A DNA stretch of 64,000 bases. It comes from Strigamia acuminata (lineage: Eukaryota > Arthropoda > Chilopoda > Geophilomorpha > Linotaeniidae). A model generated the notes under the pieces. It did no database searches, had not been told where the DNA came from, and saw only the letters and a program-made list of their open reading frames with translations. The stretch spans positions 9,734,001 through 9,798,000 of the forward strand of contig OX442323.1 of assembly GCA_949358305.1 (NCBI GenBank), read 5' to 3'. A program made the position numbers and the translations under genes. Shown piece by piece: positions 49,297 to 60,395 of this stretch; position 1 is the stretch's first letter, and every line of letters starts with the position of its first letter.

Positions 49297-50123
49297 TTTA
49301 TTATTTATTTTATTATTTTTCTTTAGACGACGAAGGCGAATGTCCCGAATGCTCGGCCGTGTTGGCCGAACTGGAGAACATCGACGACGAGGCCGACACT
49401 TATGGCATCGATTTCGTCAAGATCAACGACCCGATGGCCGCTGAACGCTACAACATATTAAACACGCCCGCGCTCGTTTATTTCAGGAAAAAAGTTCCTC
49501 TGATCTACGAAGGCGATCTGTTGGACGAGGAGAGGATTTTGGGCTGGCTCACGAGTCAGGATGTTTTCGAGATCAAAGACGAAATTGAGGAAGTGAATCG
49601 CAAAATGTTGGACAAGTTGTTGGACGAGAACGACTTCGTGGCCGTCTTTTTCTGTACGTATTGACCTAAGTCAGAATAATAGTCTAATAGAATTGAATTG
49701 AATTGCTTTTCCCATCAGACGATTACGACTGTCCGAAATGCGAGGAGGTGCTGGAAGAGCTGGAGCACATTGACGACGAGGCGGACAATCTGGACATCAC
49801 GTTCGTCAAGATCAAAGATCCGCGTTTCGCCAAGAAGTACGGCATTAACCAGTTGCCGGCCCTCGTCTACTTCAGACGCAAGTTCCCTTCGATTTATCGA
49901 GGTACGCGATGCGGTAAATGTTAAATTCACCCAAACAGTAATGTACGTGTTTTCAGGCGACTTGTTGGCGGAGGACGAGGTTCTCGAGTGGCTGCAGAAG
50001 AACCGCTATCGCCATCCCGAGCTCAATTTGTTTATGTACGCTTTGGCGGCCATCACGTTGGCCTTCGTGCTCTACACCATTTTTCTCATGTTCTGTTTCA
50101 AAGGCCATCAGAAGACCGCTTGA
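42818..50123 (+). CDS. Acidic membrane protein with about 15 thioredoxin-like domains (l(2)01289-like)
   Basis: Nineteen constitutive exons encode a signal peptide (VVTFLPLILIAFAFLSPLCS), about 15 tandem ~105-residue units and a C-terminal TM helix (FMYALAAITLAFVLYTIFLM) with tail CFKGHQKTA. Each unit reads: EEV...MLDKLI...LAVFF-Y, acidic Cys segment, VLEELENIDDDTD, GI.FVKI.D...AKEYGI, LPALVYF (cis-Pro loop), P.IYEGDL..EE.VLEWL. Ten units carry a Cys pair (CGEEC in unit 1; CKKC, CHDC, CKKC, CKKC, CKQC, CDDC, CKAC, CPEC, CPKC in units 2, 7, 8, 9, 11-15). Five lack it (units 3-6 and 10). Domain borders coincide with introns in the same phase (1 nt into the Tyr codon). It resembles fly l(2)01289. 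The acidity recalls calsequestrin, but a role is inferred. Exons begin at 42818, 43083, 43804, 44222, 44643, 44902, 45099, 45795, 46185, 46606, 46797, 47541, 47750, 48146, 48390, 48921, 49327, 49719 and 49957. Confidence 0.92.
44551..44612 (+). repeat. Intronic (GAATA)n pentamer
   Basis: Twelve tandem GAATA units fill the intron between units 3 and 4 of the thioredoxin-array gene. Confidence 0.9.
46368..46605 (+). other. Intron 9 with open frame and decayed repeat-exon relic
   Basis: The intron after exon 9 stays open in the reading frame for about 125 nt, ending at a TAG near 46493. The region around 46434-46480 reads SESERDVYLWIKKSFDLM, resembling the repeat-unit start GDLTDERQVLNWLIEQ. 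There is no acceptor in a phase that would join exon 9. It is either a decayed exon copy or a retained-intron terminal sequence. Confidence 0.45.
47041..47230 (+). repeat. 10-bp minisatellite (TTTACATGAA unit)
   Basis: Nineteen near-identical 10-bp units with occasional substitutions (TTTACATGAA, TTTACACGAA, TTTACGTGAA, TTTAGATGAA) lie in the intron before the cassette exon at 47275. The unit equals about one helical turn, so the AT blocks are in phase along the DNA. Confidence 0.92.
47275..47367 (+). other. Candidate 93-nt cassette exon of the thioredoxin-array gene
   Basis: Flanked by TTTTGTAG and ACAG|GTTTAT, the segment has 93 nt (divisible by 3), entering and leaving in phase 1. After the G of the YEG codon it reads NLLKRHSVLRWLIRRKIKT and LKKLRSKGEFTG. 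It aligns with exon 12's DLTKEESVLEWLIHQKM but has Lys/Arg in place of acids. It could be included together with exon 12 or used instead of it, since both donors end in the same phase. Not seen in the constitutive reading. Confidence 0.6.
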
Positions 50124-50181
50124 ATTCTTTTCTTTTCTTTTTTTAAACTTTCTCAACATTTTTATAATTATTTATTTATTT

Positions 50182-50221
<40 letters not shown>

Positions 50222-50596
50222 TTTTATTTACTTATTTATTTTATTTTATTCATTTATTTATTCATTTATTTATTTATTTATTTATTTATTTATTTTCTGC
50301 GACTCGGATGTTCAAATTGTTTGCTACAATAATTTAGGTTAGTTCAGTTTTCCTTTTCTTTTCTATTTTTATTTTTAAATCCCGAATCAACGCTTTGTAC
50401 ATTCGCTTTGCTCGAATTTTATGAATAAAAAAAAGAATTATGAATTTTTAATTAAGTCTCGATTCTGCCACCAGGCGGCGCGCCAACCCTAGTTCCTTCT
50501 ATTCAATTCCGGTACCGAATCAACGCCATTTTTGTTTACTGACAAAAACGCGCGCACGATTTCGGTCGGTTTGTTAGTAAAATATTAATAATAATA
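50124..50596. other. 3' UTR of the thioredoxin-array gene and SF3A3 promoter
   Basis: A long ATTT tetramer tract (50160-50295) and an AATAAA near 50423 probably mark the 3' end of the upstream gene. A short GC-rich stretch (50465-50590) precedes the SF3A3 start. No gene is seen. Confidence 0.5.
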
Positions 50597-52932
50597 ATGG
50601 AGACACTATTAGAACAGCAGCGTCGGTATCACGAGGAAAGAGAAAGATTAATGGATGCGACGGTGAAAGAAATGCTCGTCAAAAAGGCCTCCGTAAGTGA
50701 AACGAATGGAATTAAATTGTTGTTGTTATTGATTGCAAATGCATTATTGCAGCACCGAGAACAGGTGAACGCGGATCATCGGCTGAAAATGTTACTGGAC
50801 GTGAGTAGGATCGATTAATTACGATGCAGCAGCGATTGAAATATTGCTTTTTTTCATGTTGCAGAGATACACCGAATGTACCGTGAATTTAAAAGACTTG
50901 TACGAGGACAAGGACGGGTGATTTTGATTCCGTTTGATTTTATTAATTAAGTAATTGATTGAATTTGCGCGTAGACTTCGAAAGGAAGAAGTGGCAGCTT
51001 TGTCCGGCCCGAATGAATTTGCCGAATTTTACAGCCGGCTCAAAGCGATCAAAGATTTTCATCGGCGCCACCCGAACGAGGTTGAGCACTTTTTCGAACT
51101 TTCTTTCTTGTTTAGTACATTTTAATTATTACATTTCATTTCGTTTTGTTTTGTCAGATATCGATCCCGATGTCCGTGGAATTTGAGGAACTTGGCAAAA
51201 TTCGAGAGAATCCGACGGAAGAGACGTTAAACATGGTGGAGTTTACCGACGAGGAGGGCTACGGCAAATTTCTCGATTTGCACGAATGCTACGAGAAATA
51301 TTTGAATCTGAAAGGAATCGAAAAACTCGATTACATCACTTACTTAACTATATTCGACCAGTTCTTCGATATTCCCAAAGAACGGAAAAATAACGATTAC
51401 AAAAAGTGAATCAATTCATTTCATTCCCAAATTCTAAACTTAGAATGATTTGATTTTATTTTATTTTTTTATTTTTTTTTATTTTTTTATTTTTGCCAGA
51501 TATCTTCAGACGATGCTGGAGTATATGGAAGATTATTGCGTTCGAGTAAAACCTCTGTTGGATCTGAACGAAGTAAAAGTTTATATTTAATGAATTTATG
51601 ATTGAATTTTTCTGAAATTTGAAGTAATTTTTATTTGACAGGAAGTGGACAGCATCCAGTCGGAGTTCGAACGTCAGTGGGAAGCGGGAACTTTTCCAGG
51701 CTGGCCGGTGACTAATTAAATGATTAAACTGATTAAAATGATTAAAACGATTGAAATGAATTAAACTGTTTGTTGAATTTGCAGAAAGAAACAGGAAGTG
51801 TATTGACGCACGCCGGCGCTCACTTGGACTTGTCGGCATTTTCGTCGTCGGAGGAATTGGCCTCGCTCGGTCTGGATCGTCTCAAGTCCGCTTTGATGGC
51901 GTTGAAATTGAAATGCGGAGGGTAAATTAGTCTGAACATTTCAAACAAATAATTTTTTTATTTTATTTTATTTTATTTTTATTTTTTTATTTTTTTAAAT
52001 TTGAATATTAATGGACAGGACTCTGGAGGAACGGGCCAAGCGTTTGTTTCTCACCAAAGGAAAACAAATCAACGAATTGGACCCGACGCTCGTGTCGAAG
52101 GCGAAACCGGGCAAAGCGAGCAAAGCGCGCGAGGCGGAGCGCCAGAAGGAGGTGGCGTTTCTCGAAGCCCAAATGTATCGCCTTATCGAGATTTTATCCG
52201 TGAGCAAAGATTAAGATTAGGATTGATTAAGACGTGCCGTCGTAAACGTCGGTTGGTTCGATTGCAGGAACAACGGCAGGCGACCAAGGAGAACGTGCAG
52301 CGCAAGCAGGCCAGAACGGACGGCGAGAGGGAGGATTCGGACGCCGAAGTGAGCGAGGAGGAGTCCGAGGAAGAAGAAGACAACGACATTCCTTACAACC
52401 CAAAGAATTTGCCGCTCGGATGGGACGGAAAAGTGCGGCATTACATTACATTTGTCAATTTTTCAATTTTTCAACGTTTTAATGTCTGAATTTGGATTAA
52501 TGTTTGAATTTGGATTTGTATTTGGCAGCCCATTCCGTATTGGCTTTACAAGTTGCACGGACTGAACATCAGCTACAATTGCGAGATTTGCGGCAACTAC
52601 ACGTACAAGGGGCCGAAAGCGTTCCAGAGGCATTTCGCGGAATGGCGTCACGCGCACGGGATGAGGTGCCTGGGGATCCCGAACACGGCGCATTTTGCCA
52701 ACGTGACTCAGATCGAGGACGCCGTGGCTCGTAAGCGCGTTTTGCAAATTTTAATTGAAATATTTTATTAATATTTTGCAACATTTTGTTGGCGTTAGTT
52801 TGGGCCAAATTGAGGATGTACAAAGACTTGGAACGGTGGAAGCCCGACACCGAGGAGGAGTACGAGGACAGCATCGGCAACGTGGTCAACAAGAAAACAT
52901 ACGAAGATCTAAAGCGACAAGGTTTACTCTGA
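50597..52932 (+). CDS. SF3A3: Splicing factor 3A subunit 3 (SF3a60)
   Basis: About ten exons encode about 500 residues (human 501). Readable blocks: [100 protein letters not shown], the SAP-like [38 protein letters not shown], an acidic patch, [40 protein letters not shown] with the C-terminal matrin-type zinc finger (CEIC...[19 protein letters not shown]), and [13 protein letters not shown]. The protein is part of the U2 snRNP SF3a complex. The family's fly ortholog is noisette. Confidence 0.95.
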
Positions 52933-54182
52933 ACTCAACTCAACTAACGATCCGAGCCGCCTTTTCTTTTTTACATTTAATTAATACAAAAATTAAACAA
53001 AAATACAACAAAAAATCAATAATAAGAAAAATAATAATAAGAAGAAAAAATAAAAAAAATGTCTACATCGATCAATATTGTTAGTGTCTTTTTTCCTCAA
53101 ATAACCCGCATTGAGAAATGAACTCGGCGACACGTGTAAAGAATCCGTCCATCCATCGAATGCATTCGCCAATCACCCACCACCTTTTCAAACGTTGAAC
53201 CTGCGAGGCGAGCCGAGTGGAGCCGAGGAGAGGAGAGGCGGAGTGGACTCTACCGGGCCAGGCAAATGGGGATTGGCAGAAATGGACTTGTCCGCTCTCC
53301 CTCTCCCCACGACAACGGATTGGAGACACGTGTGGAGGTCATTGTTGATTGTCGATCGACAAAATATTGCGCACGTGGAGAAACGGATCGGTCGACTTTG
53401 ACCTTGAATTAATAAACAAACGCGCGTTAACCGCCGAGCGTCCTCCCGACGACCTTGAAAACGTTGTAAAACGCGCGAGGCGCACGTGCGAGTGCAATTT
53501 GTTCGGTTTGGCCGCACGTGCCGTCGGGCGTGACGTCAGCTAGAGACATCTGCCTGTCGGCTCAAGGTTGGGCCAAGGTCGGCTTCCACCAACTCGGTCG
53601 ATCGGTGCCGTACGAGTACTAGAGCGCACGCGTCAGGGTCACGCGCCCGAGTTTCAAGGCTGCCGAAGCAGTTCAAGGGCGACTCGTGCGCGGTGCTCGC
53701 GAAATCGACCTTGATTTCGCTCCTTCTCACCGACAGGAGAGAGAGAATCGTTGTTGACCCCTCTCTCTCTTTCGTTTGCCAAATGGTACGATCCGGAACG
53801 TGAACTCGACCGAATGCCGAACGTCCCCGAAACAATATAGGTAGATGGACCCGATCCCGATCCCGATCCCATACCGACCCATCCATTCTTTTTGGCAATC
53901 ACGTTCACCAAAACACAACCTGTTCGTTAAAAAACATTCAAAAACTAAAATATTTTGTGTTTTACTTCAATTTTAAACCAAAAATGACATCATTTCCTGT
54001 TTAAACCCATGTAAAAACTTAAAATACACTTAAACTAAAATTGTTATTTTAATTTTTGAATGCAGCTAGTACTGTTTAGTTTAAAAATTAGAAATAGTTT
54101 AATAACATGAGGCACCTTGCGAGCGCTTCTCCAGCGGAATTAGTATCGTATTTCGTCGCTAGTCGTGTTTTATTAAGAAGAG
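52933..54182. promoter_or_regulatory. Non-coding interval with E-box/CRE/nuclear-receptor site cluster (candidate enhancer)
   Basis: I see no protein gene in this 1.25 kb. The GC-rich core (about 53100-53720) has five CACGTG palindromes at 53131-53136, 53327-53332, 53372-53377, 53483-53488 and 53515-53520, a CRE palindrome TGACGTCA at 53531-53538, a perfect TGACCTTGA (FTZ-F1/SF-1/ERR-type monomer site) at 53399-53407, close variants CGACCTTGA at 53450-53458 and 53706-53714, and TCAAGGTTG at 53562-53570. The frequency of CACGTG is far above chance (about 0.1 expected). Enhancer function and target (DGCR6 or SF3A3) are inferred. Confidence 0.55.
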
Positions 54183-55005
54183 ATGTCGGCTCTGTTCGGC
54201 GATGAACTCGCTAGCAAGGAATTGCTTCAAGAAAAACACTACTATTTATTCAACGAACTACAGAATATGGCGAGAGAATTGCCACCGTAAGTCTTGCAAG
54301 TTTTCTTTTAAATTCTATTTTTATTACTGTCGTGCTTATTTATTTTTTCCAAGTAAATATCAACAGCGTCTTCCCTACGAGTTGTTGTCGGCGTTGGCGA
54401 ATTCACTTTTGGACGGAACCGTTTACGAAATAGCGAAAGGACTCGTGGACATTCAACAGATGACCGAGAAGAATATGTGCACTCAAAGGATTCAGTTCAT
54501 CAGCGCTCAGAAAAGTCAGTTTCTCTCGACATTTTTTTAAAATCTTTTAATGATGGTGTTGTTGACAGGGGAAATGGAAGAACTCATAAAAAAATACAAA
54601 GAACACGCCACTTCTTCAACAAACTCGAACAGCATCGGCATCATTCAACAGCGCTTGGATAAAGAAAAACAGGTCGAGCAATAAATAATAAATCCAATTG
54701 ATTCAATTGAATGAACGAATCATATTTGTTATTCAGGCTCTGGAAAAACGTCACGCCGAAGACCTCGTGAGATCGGATATGAAACGAATACTCGAGCTGG
54801 ATCAAACGGTCAGCATTTTAATTTAATTTAATTTAATCTAACCTAATTTAACCAATTTATCGCATTTGACTCGCAGGTGAGCGATCAACAAGTGACATTG
54901 GAAAAAGCCGGTGTACCCGGTTTCTTCGTGACTAACAATCCGAACGAAATTCGTTTGCAGATGTATTTGTTGGAGTTCATGCAAAAATTGCTAGTTTCTC
55001 ATTAA
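54183..55005 (+). CDS. DGCR6: DGCR6 / gonadal family protein
   Basis: Five or so exons encode about 195 residues (human 220). Conserved blocks: [80 protein letters not shown] and the C-terminal coiled-coil [20 protein letters not shown] with [20 protein letters not shown], then [16 protein letters not shown] [20 protein letters not shown]. The family is DGCR6 in vertebrates and gonadal in flies; its role is not settled. It is compact and coiled-coil rich. The promoter side borders the E-box/nuclear-receptor cluster. Stop at 55003-55005. Confidence 0.92.
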
Positions 55006-55188
55006 CCGAAATAAATTATTTTTTTATATTTTCATTTTTATTATTATTATTTTTTTTTATTTTTTTTTTTTTAAATCTTTTTTTGTAACGGCGCTCCCGC
55101 CAGGGCACCATGCGGTCGCTAACCGAGATGGTAATCAATATCGGTCATTTCTCGATGACACATTTCGTGGTGATCTAGAGTAGTCGTA

Positions 55189-56292
55189 ATGGTGACGGGA
55201 ACATTAAACTTCATTTTTTGCGTACTGTTGCACTGTGTCATTGCGTACGCGAATGAAAGCTATGTGGATTTCTTGGAGTACGATCTAAAGTACGTCGAGA
55301 ATGACCTTCGGTTTAACAGTTGCCACACTTTGCTGGAAACTTACGCGTCGGCGTCGGCCGAGTTTTCGAAGTGTTTAATAATGAACGCGAAACCCATCAG
55401 CGTGTGCAGAAAGTGCGAAAAAGAACATAGAAACGCGTCAGAAGCGTACGCCGTCATTGAGGTATTAATTAATTTATTTCTTTTATTTCTTTTATTTATT
55501 TATTTACTTGTTGACAGAACGAGTGCGACGACGTGCTGCTCAACGCCGATCGCTTGCAGGTCGTCGGAACCGCGAACGAAAACAACGAGAATTTGTGGTC
55601 GCGGGCCAATTGCGAGAGTAAACAATTTATTGCCAACGAGCTCACGATTGGGAAGAATGTAAAAAAAAAAATTGTTTTGTAAACTTGCAGATTGCTACAA
55701 CGTCACAAGCCACGAATTGACCACGAACTGCCAACAGTTTTTCATTTTCTTCAACGAAACCCAAGATTGTTTCCTTCGGTTTAACCTGACCACCGAAGGG
55801 CCGAACAAAGCGTGCGAAAAATGCAACGTGTCCTACAACAAACTCAAGGAACATTACAAAAGCCTCTCGCAAGAATACGACTTCGGTTATCTGTGCATGG
55901 ACATCGTCGACGCGGTTCGCACATTTTATTTTAATAAATAAATAAATAATTTTAATTTAATTTGATTTAATTTAATGTTTAAATCCAAATGAAATTTCAG
56001 ATGAACATGACGAGAAGGACGTGGAACGAATTCGACTGCATTCGCATCAACAACAACGTGTTCGTGCTGTTTTCTTTGATCACATTCTTGTGCTTGACGC
56101 CCGTGGTTCTCTACCTAAGCAACTGGATCAGTTCGGACGAGGTCAAAAGCCGAATAATACCGCGTACGTGAAATGCCGCCTGTTTTAAACATTTTCTTGC
56201 TTTTTGCTTTAATATTTGTTCTATGGATATTTGCAGAAAAGCGTTTAGTAGCCACACGAAGTCACGCACAATTATCGTCCGTCAATTTTTGA
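55189..56292 (+). CDS. OSTM1: OSTM1, beta subunit of the lysosomal CLC-7 exchanger
   Basis: Exons from 55189 encode a signal peptide (GTLNFIFCVLLHCVIAYA), a Cys-rich luminal domain with several N-glycosylation sequons (NESY, NASE, NVTS, NETQ, NLTT) and conserved CRKCEKEH, ADRLQVVGT, CYNVTSHELTTNCQQFF and ACEKCNVSYNKLKEHY motifs. A single TM helix (NNVFVLFSLITFLCLTPVVL) and a short basic cytosolic tail follow. Loss of OSTM1 in mammals causes osteopetrosis and lysosomal storage by destabilising CLC-7. The length, about 285-300 residues, is a little below the human protein (334). The stop is TGA at 56290-56292, 99 bp from the MEAF6 stop. Confidence 0.9.
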
Positions 56293-56391
56293 AAATAAAA
56301 ACTCACTCAACTCAACTCAACTCAACTCACTCGCTGTCAAAAGTCATCCTGTAACAGATAATTTATTCTTGTACAAAGGAAAATGACGACG

Positions 56392-57167
56392 TTATTTTTC
56401 GCACCTATGTCTCGTTTTTTTGTTGCCCTTTTTAATGCGATGCGAATTCTTGGACACTTTACTGAGCGTGTCGCGTTGGCCGACGGGCGACGTGGTGCCG
56501 TTCGGCGTTGAATTGAGGGGTCCGTTGGACAACACGTTGTTGGCGGTCCCGCTGCTGTTGCTGTTGTCGTCGCTGCCGCTGTTGTTGGCCTGCGACTCGG
56601 TCTCGCTGTTGCGTTCTTTCTCCTGGTTCTGGTCCACTATCCCGCTCACAGCCTACGAAATAATCAATCCAATTTAATGCGCCCCTCTTTGTCATTTTAC
56701 AATCGTTCGTCCTTACGGCCATGGACGTGATTGAGGATTTCGAAAACAGCCGCTCGGCATCTTTGTATTTGCGATTTCGTTTGTCAGCTTTGCTGTTTGT
56801 GTTTCTACGGAAAGAGAGAGTAATGGAAGTAATGGCTAAGCAAATGAGGTCAACTGCTTTATACTTGTTCGTGACGAGATATCTGTCCCAGCCGCGGATG
56901 ATGTTGCCGTATAGTTGAGTATCTTCCAAGTAGCTGCCTTCGAACGCGTAAATTTGTCGCTCCAGGTTAGCTAAAGTGTCCTGAAATGTCAATGTCAAAT
57001 GTGACCGATTTTGAATTTTTACATTTTACATTTTCAACTATTCTTGTTATTATTAATAAAAGGAAGGAATTTCGGATGCTACTTACCGCAATTTCGGCTC
57101 TTCGTTTCACGAGTTCCGCGAGTTCGGCTCGGGTATCGATGATGATCGTAGAATGCTTGGAGGCCAT
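56392..57167 (-). CDS. MEAF6: MEAF6 (MYST/Esa1-associated factor 6)
   Basis: Four minus-strand exons encode about 170 residues: [95 protein letters not shown], and a Ser/Asn-rich tail ending KTRHRCEK. The central block is the Eaf6 core shared by NuA4, MOZ/MORF and HBO1 acetyltransferase complexes. The intron after VTNK is exactly 60 nt with no in-frame stop, so retention would insert 20 residues. The gene is divergent from SPAG17, with only 29 bp between start codons. Confidence 0.93.
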
Positions 57168-57196
57168 TTTGTTGTCAGCCGGAAGCGGATGCGGTG
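57168..57196. promoter_or_regulatory. 29-bp MEAF6/SPAG17 start-codon interval
   Basis: Start codons on opposite strands are only 29 bp apart, so the two transcripts must have overlapping 5' UTRs or start inside each other's first exons. The interval is GC-rich (CCGGAAGCGGATGCGG), containing an ETS-type CCGGAAG. Confidence 0.7.
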
Positions 57197-60100
57197 ATGG
57201 AAGGAGCGTTGTGCGATTGCGCGACCTCGAGCGCGAAGATGTTTTTGAATCGAGATTCACGACGGGGTAAGGGGCCGGGACCAGCCTTGCAGAGTATAGG
57301 GTTGTCACAACCAATGATTCGGCAGGATACGAAACGTTCGGGGCGAATTGTGGATGGACTGCCCGACTGGGAGAACGGTTTGATGGCGTCGTCGGTTTCC
57401 GAGGTATGACCAACGATGCGTCTCGTCGTCTCGTCGCCTCGTCTTCTCGGCAAATGAAATGAGTTGTATAATGACTCGAGTTTTGTCTGTTTGCAATTGC
57501 AGGACAATTGGAGCGTGAGTCTCGGATTGGTGATTCCGGTGAGCGGCGGCGAGGGCGAGCTGGTCAACTGGCTGCTCGGCGAAATCAAGAGCGGAAACCG
57601 ACAACGCTTCAGAGCCCTCACCTACAGCGAAACTATTCAAATGGTGAGAGAAAATGATGCACACGAATTGAATTGAATTGACGTACTGTATTAACATAGG
57701 TCGAAGGCGGCGTGTCGTCCTTCAAGTCCAAGTCGCTGTCGTCCAATATCCAGTTCAGCGAGGTGCTCACCATGGCCAAAGCCAATTTGGTGGAAACCAG
57801 GATGCTCACGCCCGAGTTGCTTGCCAAACTCATCAAATTTCAAATCCTCATATTGAAAAACGAGTCTATGAAAGTGACCTAGCACTTGATTAATTAATAT
57901 TTACTTACTATAATCTGTATGGTGTTATATATATTTATTTCACCTAAGGAAACGAGCAATTCCACGCCGAAATCGGACAAAAGCAAATCGCCGAAAGCGT
58001 CGGTGTCGGGCGGCGTGGAACCGTCGCGTACGAACCGGCTCAAGTACCGGAGCGGCGAGGGACTGCCGACCGAGCTGATTGGCGACGAACCGTTCTCGGG
58101 ACCGAATTTGTACGTTTTGCTCTTCGGTTTTCACGATGCGAATTTGATAACGGCGCTGGAGACGGTGAATTTGCCGTTGGACACGGTCATCAAGGTGCAG
58201 TTGATTTGGGAGAAAACGGCGCCCGAGCAGGAGTCGTCGATCGACGATTTGAAGCCGTTTCAACTGCCCGGGCTGATCGAGGCCGAGAAAGTCTTGCACA
58301 AAACTCTTCGTCACTTCTGGAAGAAGTTTAAGTCGGTGTTCCTGAATGCCGAATCGACGTCGCAACTGCACGACGTGATTTTCCAGGAACTGCAAGTAGT
58401 GAGCAACGACGTGCCCTCCATCATGTGCAGCTCGGACATTCAAGTGATTAACAAAAACAACAAATAATACTCCCTACATTTTTTGTACATTTTTTTGCTA
58501 CATTTTTTTGCTTCTTTGCACGTAGAACTCGTTCCGGGCGAGCCTCTTCACGAATCTCTCGAAATTGATGTACAACGTTCAAGATTTGAAACGACAACAT
58601 CAAAACTGGCTCAACCACATCAGTTTCGTGCACGTGCCGTCATTCGAGGATCAGAGAGACGAATTTTTTGAAAGTAGTGCACCATGTTATGTCTTGTCTT
58701 TATTACGTTTTATTCTTTTTTTTATTTTGTTTCGAGAAATACGATCGGAGTTGGGGTTGGATTCGGATGAGGAGATTTTGGCGCACGCGCAGTTGCCGCT
58801 GCCGGACATGCAGCATTACGAGTCGCTGTTGGAGAACCTGCCGAACGAGAGCGTGTCGGTGCCGATCGTGCTGCACTGCATGATCGAGCAGGTGGTGGAG
58901 ACGGTGAAGAACGACGGCCGGCCCGTGTCGGAGCTGATGGTGAAAGAGGAGAGCGACAGCCTGAGCACGCGTTTGGAGAAATTGTTCGACAAGTGCATGC
59001 TAAACGTGGCTCCGCCGATGCAGTTTCTGCCGTCCGTCAACACCTACAACCCGATGCTCATCTACTACGGCGACGAAATCAGAAGCAGGACGCACCACGT
59101 GAGCGGTGCATCGCGCCCGTTCGACCTGGAGGGGATCAGCAACGCGTTGGTGAGGACGCACCCGATCCTGAGGGCGGTGCTGGAATTTCCGCTCATCTCG
59201 AGCCAGCAGCGGAGCGCGCAGCTGGCGCGCTATCAGAATCTGCTCTCGCTGTTTCGATCGGGGGAAATGAGCCCCGCAGAGGTCGATTGGGTTCTCAAAG
59301 TGCTCACGTTCGAATCGATGACGCTGCAGACGTCCGACATGCACGGCAATATCAACAAACAGTTGCAGCCGCCCATCCCGTGGGATGACCCGTTCACGCT
59401 GCAAGTGACGGGCGCCGAAGTAACGACTAATAAAAGCTGAATTGCTTTTATTTTTCTTTTCTTTTCTTTTCTTTTCTTTTGTTTTGTTTCTTCAGTTTTC
59501 CGACGACAGAAATTTCCCCGTCGTCAGCAACTTCACGAAAGGCGGAAGGACCGTTTGCTGCGTGAGCGAGTCGAAAACTGGTGAGCGACTGGTGAGCTTC
59601 ACGTCGTTGAAGTTCTGCAACGATTCCAAGGACTGGATCCAGTGCGAGTGCATGATCCGGCGCAGCGATCTTCGGAGTGCGTCGAGGTCGAACAAGTCGG
59701 TGATCACCAACTCGCGATGCAACCAGTGCGCCAAGGGCTGTCCAGAGCTTGTCGCGTCGTCAGGCTCGGCCGCGTCGCAATCGCGACAGTTCGCTTGGCT
59801 GAGGAATCTGGAAGATTACGACCACGTCGAGTACTATCCGTCGAACGTGCTCCAGCAGGTGCTGAACGAGGCGCTGAACGTGCATCACTGCGTCGACATC
59901 ATCTACCACAAGTGCGACCCGTGCCACCTGCTGGTGCTGCACAACCCGTTCAACTCGGAGAAGCATTGCTGCATGTTGTGGAGCACGACCATCAACACGA
60001 ACGTCTACCTGCGCAACTTCCAGCTGCACGTGCTGGCGCTCATTTCCAACTGGATCGACAAGGAGGAGGCCACCTACGATAATTACCGAGTTGCAACTAA

Positions 60101-60359
60101 ATATTTAATTTAATTCATTTAATTCAATTTAATTTAATTTAATTTAATTTAATTTAGCGCTCGCAAGAGTCGTCAGGAAAACGCTCGACGGGCGATTCGT
60201 ATCGCGAGGTGGATGACAGCTCCAATTTCTCTTTGTCGAAGATAATGGGCGATCCCGAGTGGGTTCCGCAATCGATCATCAATTCACTCAAGCGCCAGAA
60301 CGTGCAGGACGACATTGCCTTGCCAGCCGTCGGATTGACGTCTTTCGGACAGGTGCGTT

Positions 60360-60395
<36 letters not shown>

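Noticed and set aside
53458..53917. Overlapping ORFs on both strands in the E-box-rich interval
   Set aside because: They contain many CpG-rich restriction-like palindromes and no domain motif. The site cluster is a better explanation of the sequence.
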